Shown here piece by piece: positions 63,064 through 64,000 of a stretch of DNA of 64,000 nt (the stretch's first letter is position 1; the number at the start of each line of letters is the position of its first letter). The DNA is from Hyphomicrobiales bacterium 4NK60-0047b (GTDB taxonomy: Bacteria > Pseudomonadota > Alphaproteobacteria > Rhizobiales > HXMU1428-3): positions 868,001 through 932,000 of the forward strand of contig BAABWY010000001.1 of the NCBI GenBank assembly GCA_040367435.1. Reading direction: 5' to 3'. A model generated the notes under the pieces. That model saw nothing but the letters and a program-made list of their open reading frames with translations. It ran no database searches and was not told where the DNA came from. A program made the position numbers and the translations under genes.

Positions 63064-63198
63064 CTATCTCTCCCTTAACATGTGCCCCAAATGCACGTTA
63101 GATTTTATAACTTTAGGTAGGGTCACCATAAAAAGCCCCCTAATCCCCTCAGTACATTTATATTTAACTCAACAATAAATTCGCCAAAATGTTCAAAA

Positions 63199-63870
63199 TC
63201 ACTTCCCTACCTGAACAGTACTTGCTGTCTTCAGCTGGGCATTCTTTTTTTCAAAAAACACATATGACAAAGTAATCTCATTCACTGTTTTTCCACTCTT
63301 GTCAGTGACAATTTCCGGATCAACATAAAAACTAACTGGCATTTCAATTTCTTCACCAGCTTCTAATTTTTGTTCCGTAAAACAAAAACATTCAATCTTA
63401 TTAAAAAAACTACCAGCAATCTCAGGCGTCACATTATAAATCGCGCTACCAACAAGCGGCGTTTTGCCTAGGTTTTTAGCTATGTAGTTCACAACAACAG
63501 TTTCACCAATATGCACATCCATAGAGCGCTGAACGGGTTTAAATTTCCAATTCAAACCTTTAGCAACAGTCGCATCAAACTTCACTGTGATCTTCTGATC
63601 CAGAATTACACCGCTAGAAGCCACAGCCCTCTGGGTTGTCCCTCCATATCCCGTAACCTTACAAAATAAATTATAAAGTTCAGGTGAATAAATCACCAAG
63701 ACAGTCATCAAGCCAACCATGCCCACAAGAGCAGTGACAACACTGGTGTGGTTTGGCTGATCAGCAGAGGCAAAATTCCCAGAGCTCAAGGGCACATTTG
63801 CAGCGCGCTTTTCAGTCCCACCTTCAAGTGAAGAGGAAACCTTGCTCTTAATATCTTTGCCAAAACCCAT
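63199..63870 (-). CDS. ctaG: Cytochrome c oxidase assembly protein CtaG/Cox11
   Basis: 223 residues from ATG 63870 (a TTG directly before it opens the frame). One membrane helix near 45-65 is followed by a periplasmic copper-binding domain: VKFDATVAKGLNWKFKPVQ, the KIECFCFTEQ segment with the copper-binding Cys pair near 160, and MPVSFYVDPEIV. It delivers copper to the CuB site of subunit I. The N-terminal 40 residues are polar. It follows the small CtaF-like gene at the window edge. Confidence 0.95.
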   Translation of the reverse strand: MGFGKDIKSKVSSSLEGGTEKRAANVPLSSGNFASADQPNHTSVVTALVGMVGLMTVLVIYSPELYNLFCKVTGYGGTTQRAVASSGVILDQKITVKFDATVAKGLNWKFKPVQRSMDVHIGETVVVNYIAKNLGKTPLVGSAIYNVTPEIAGSFFNKIECFCFTEQKLEAGEEIEMPVSFYVDPEIVTDKSGKTVNEITLSYVFFEKKNAQLKTASTVQVGK

Positions 63871-63924
63871 CAATAAAAGCCCTTACACAAAACCTCTTAT
63901 ACGAAATAAAATCACACTAAAAAA

Positions 63925-64000
63925 TCACAAAGGTCTGTTAACAACATTTTCGCCCAAACGAATAATCGTAATGGCATAAAACAACACCACAAAAGCGGCC
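63925..64000 (-). CDS. 3' end of a CtaF-like small membrane protein
   Basis: The last 25 codons before the window edge read, on the minus strand, a hydrophobic stretch AAFVVLFYAITIIRLG and then ENVVNRPL before a TGA at 63925-63927. A single helix followed by a short N-R-P-L tail, directly upstream of ctaG, is the pattern of the small CtaF/CoxF protein of alphaproteobacterial oxidase operons. Only this fragment is visible. Confidence 0.7.
   Translation of the reverse strand, partial: AAFVVLFYAITIIRLGENVVNRPL

Noticed and set aside
1-64000. tRNA, rRNA, insertion sequence or prophage genes
   Set aside because: None was recognised in coding content or in the gaps; gaps over 300 bp are accounted for by hairpin repeats or divergent promoters.

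Overview
The window reads as a chromosomal segment of an AT-rich member of the Alphaproteobacteria, most likely order Hyphomicrobiales (Rhizobiales). The basis is product content and gene order: hisC-tyrC divergent from metX-metW; tlpA divergent from argH-lptM-lysA-TIGR02302; an MJ0042 zinc-finger protein followed by ftsE-ftsX-plsC; a methyltransferase divergent from gloB; PduO adenosyltransferase-rhomboid-etfBA-3-hydroxybutyryl-CoA dehydrogenase; and a ctaG-ctaE-DUF983-surf1-thrC-M16 peptidase-GNAT-EAL run. These associations are recalled from rhizobial genomes; no search was run. No rRNA, tRNA, prophage, IS element or CRISPR array was seen.

Layout. 1-7.5 kb is accessory: a solute symporter, a DUF262/DUF1524 GmrSD-like protein, an unassigned methyltransferase-fold protein, a CelD-like GNAT and a UbiE-like methyltransferase. 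7.8-13.1 kb holds a soluble two-PAS chemoreceptor, TerC, two glycosyltransferases and a secreted META-domain protein. 13.3-20.4 kb carries redox and acyl-CoA functions: SDR, HIG1-like protein, PduO, rhomboid, ETF, 3-hydroxybutyryl-CoA dehydrogenase. 20.4-31 kb is amino-acid biosynthesis (TyrC, HisC, MetX/W, ArgH, LysA) with a Cache chemoreceptor and TlpA inserted. 31-38.4 kb is envelope and division (TIGR02302, CpdR-like regulator, FtsEX, PlsC). 38.5-44.8 kb holds ChaC-like cyclotransferase, GloB, BluB and a NYN-domain protein. 44.9-50.2 kb has phaB/phaA, a DUF442 phosphatase-like protein and a WlbA/WlbC-like pair for an amino-sugar. 50.6-64 kb has a peroxiredoxin, a DsbD-N protein, YqgE, a very large EAL protein, thrC and cytochrome oxidase assembly genes.

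The most unusual content is between the genes. At least seven copies of a roughly 117-bp element made of four successive hairpins lie in intergenic DNA. A second, short (38-41 bp) hairpin family occurs singly, in tandem, and nested inside loops of itself and of the long element. The stems differ between copies by paired changes, while loops, a TGAA bulge and linkers stay constant, so the fold rather than the sequence appears conserved. In five of seven long copies the same end of the element abuts, within 0-15 bp, the stop codon of a gene transcribed into it, so it would form the 3' UTR of that mRNA. No mobilising enzyme is present in the window. This hairpin-in-hairpin family is my candidate for an undescribed system.
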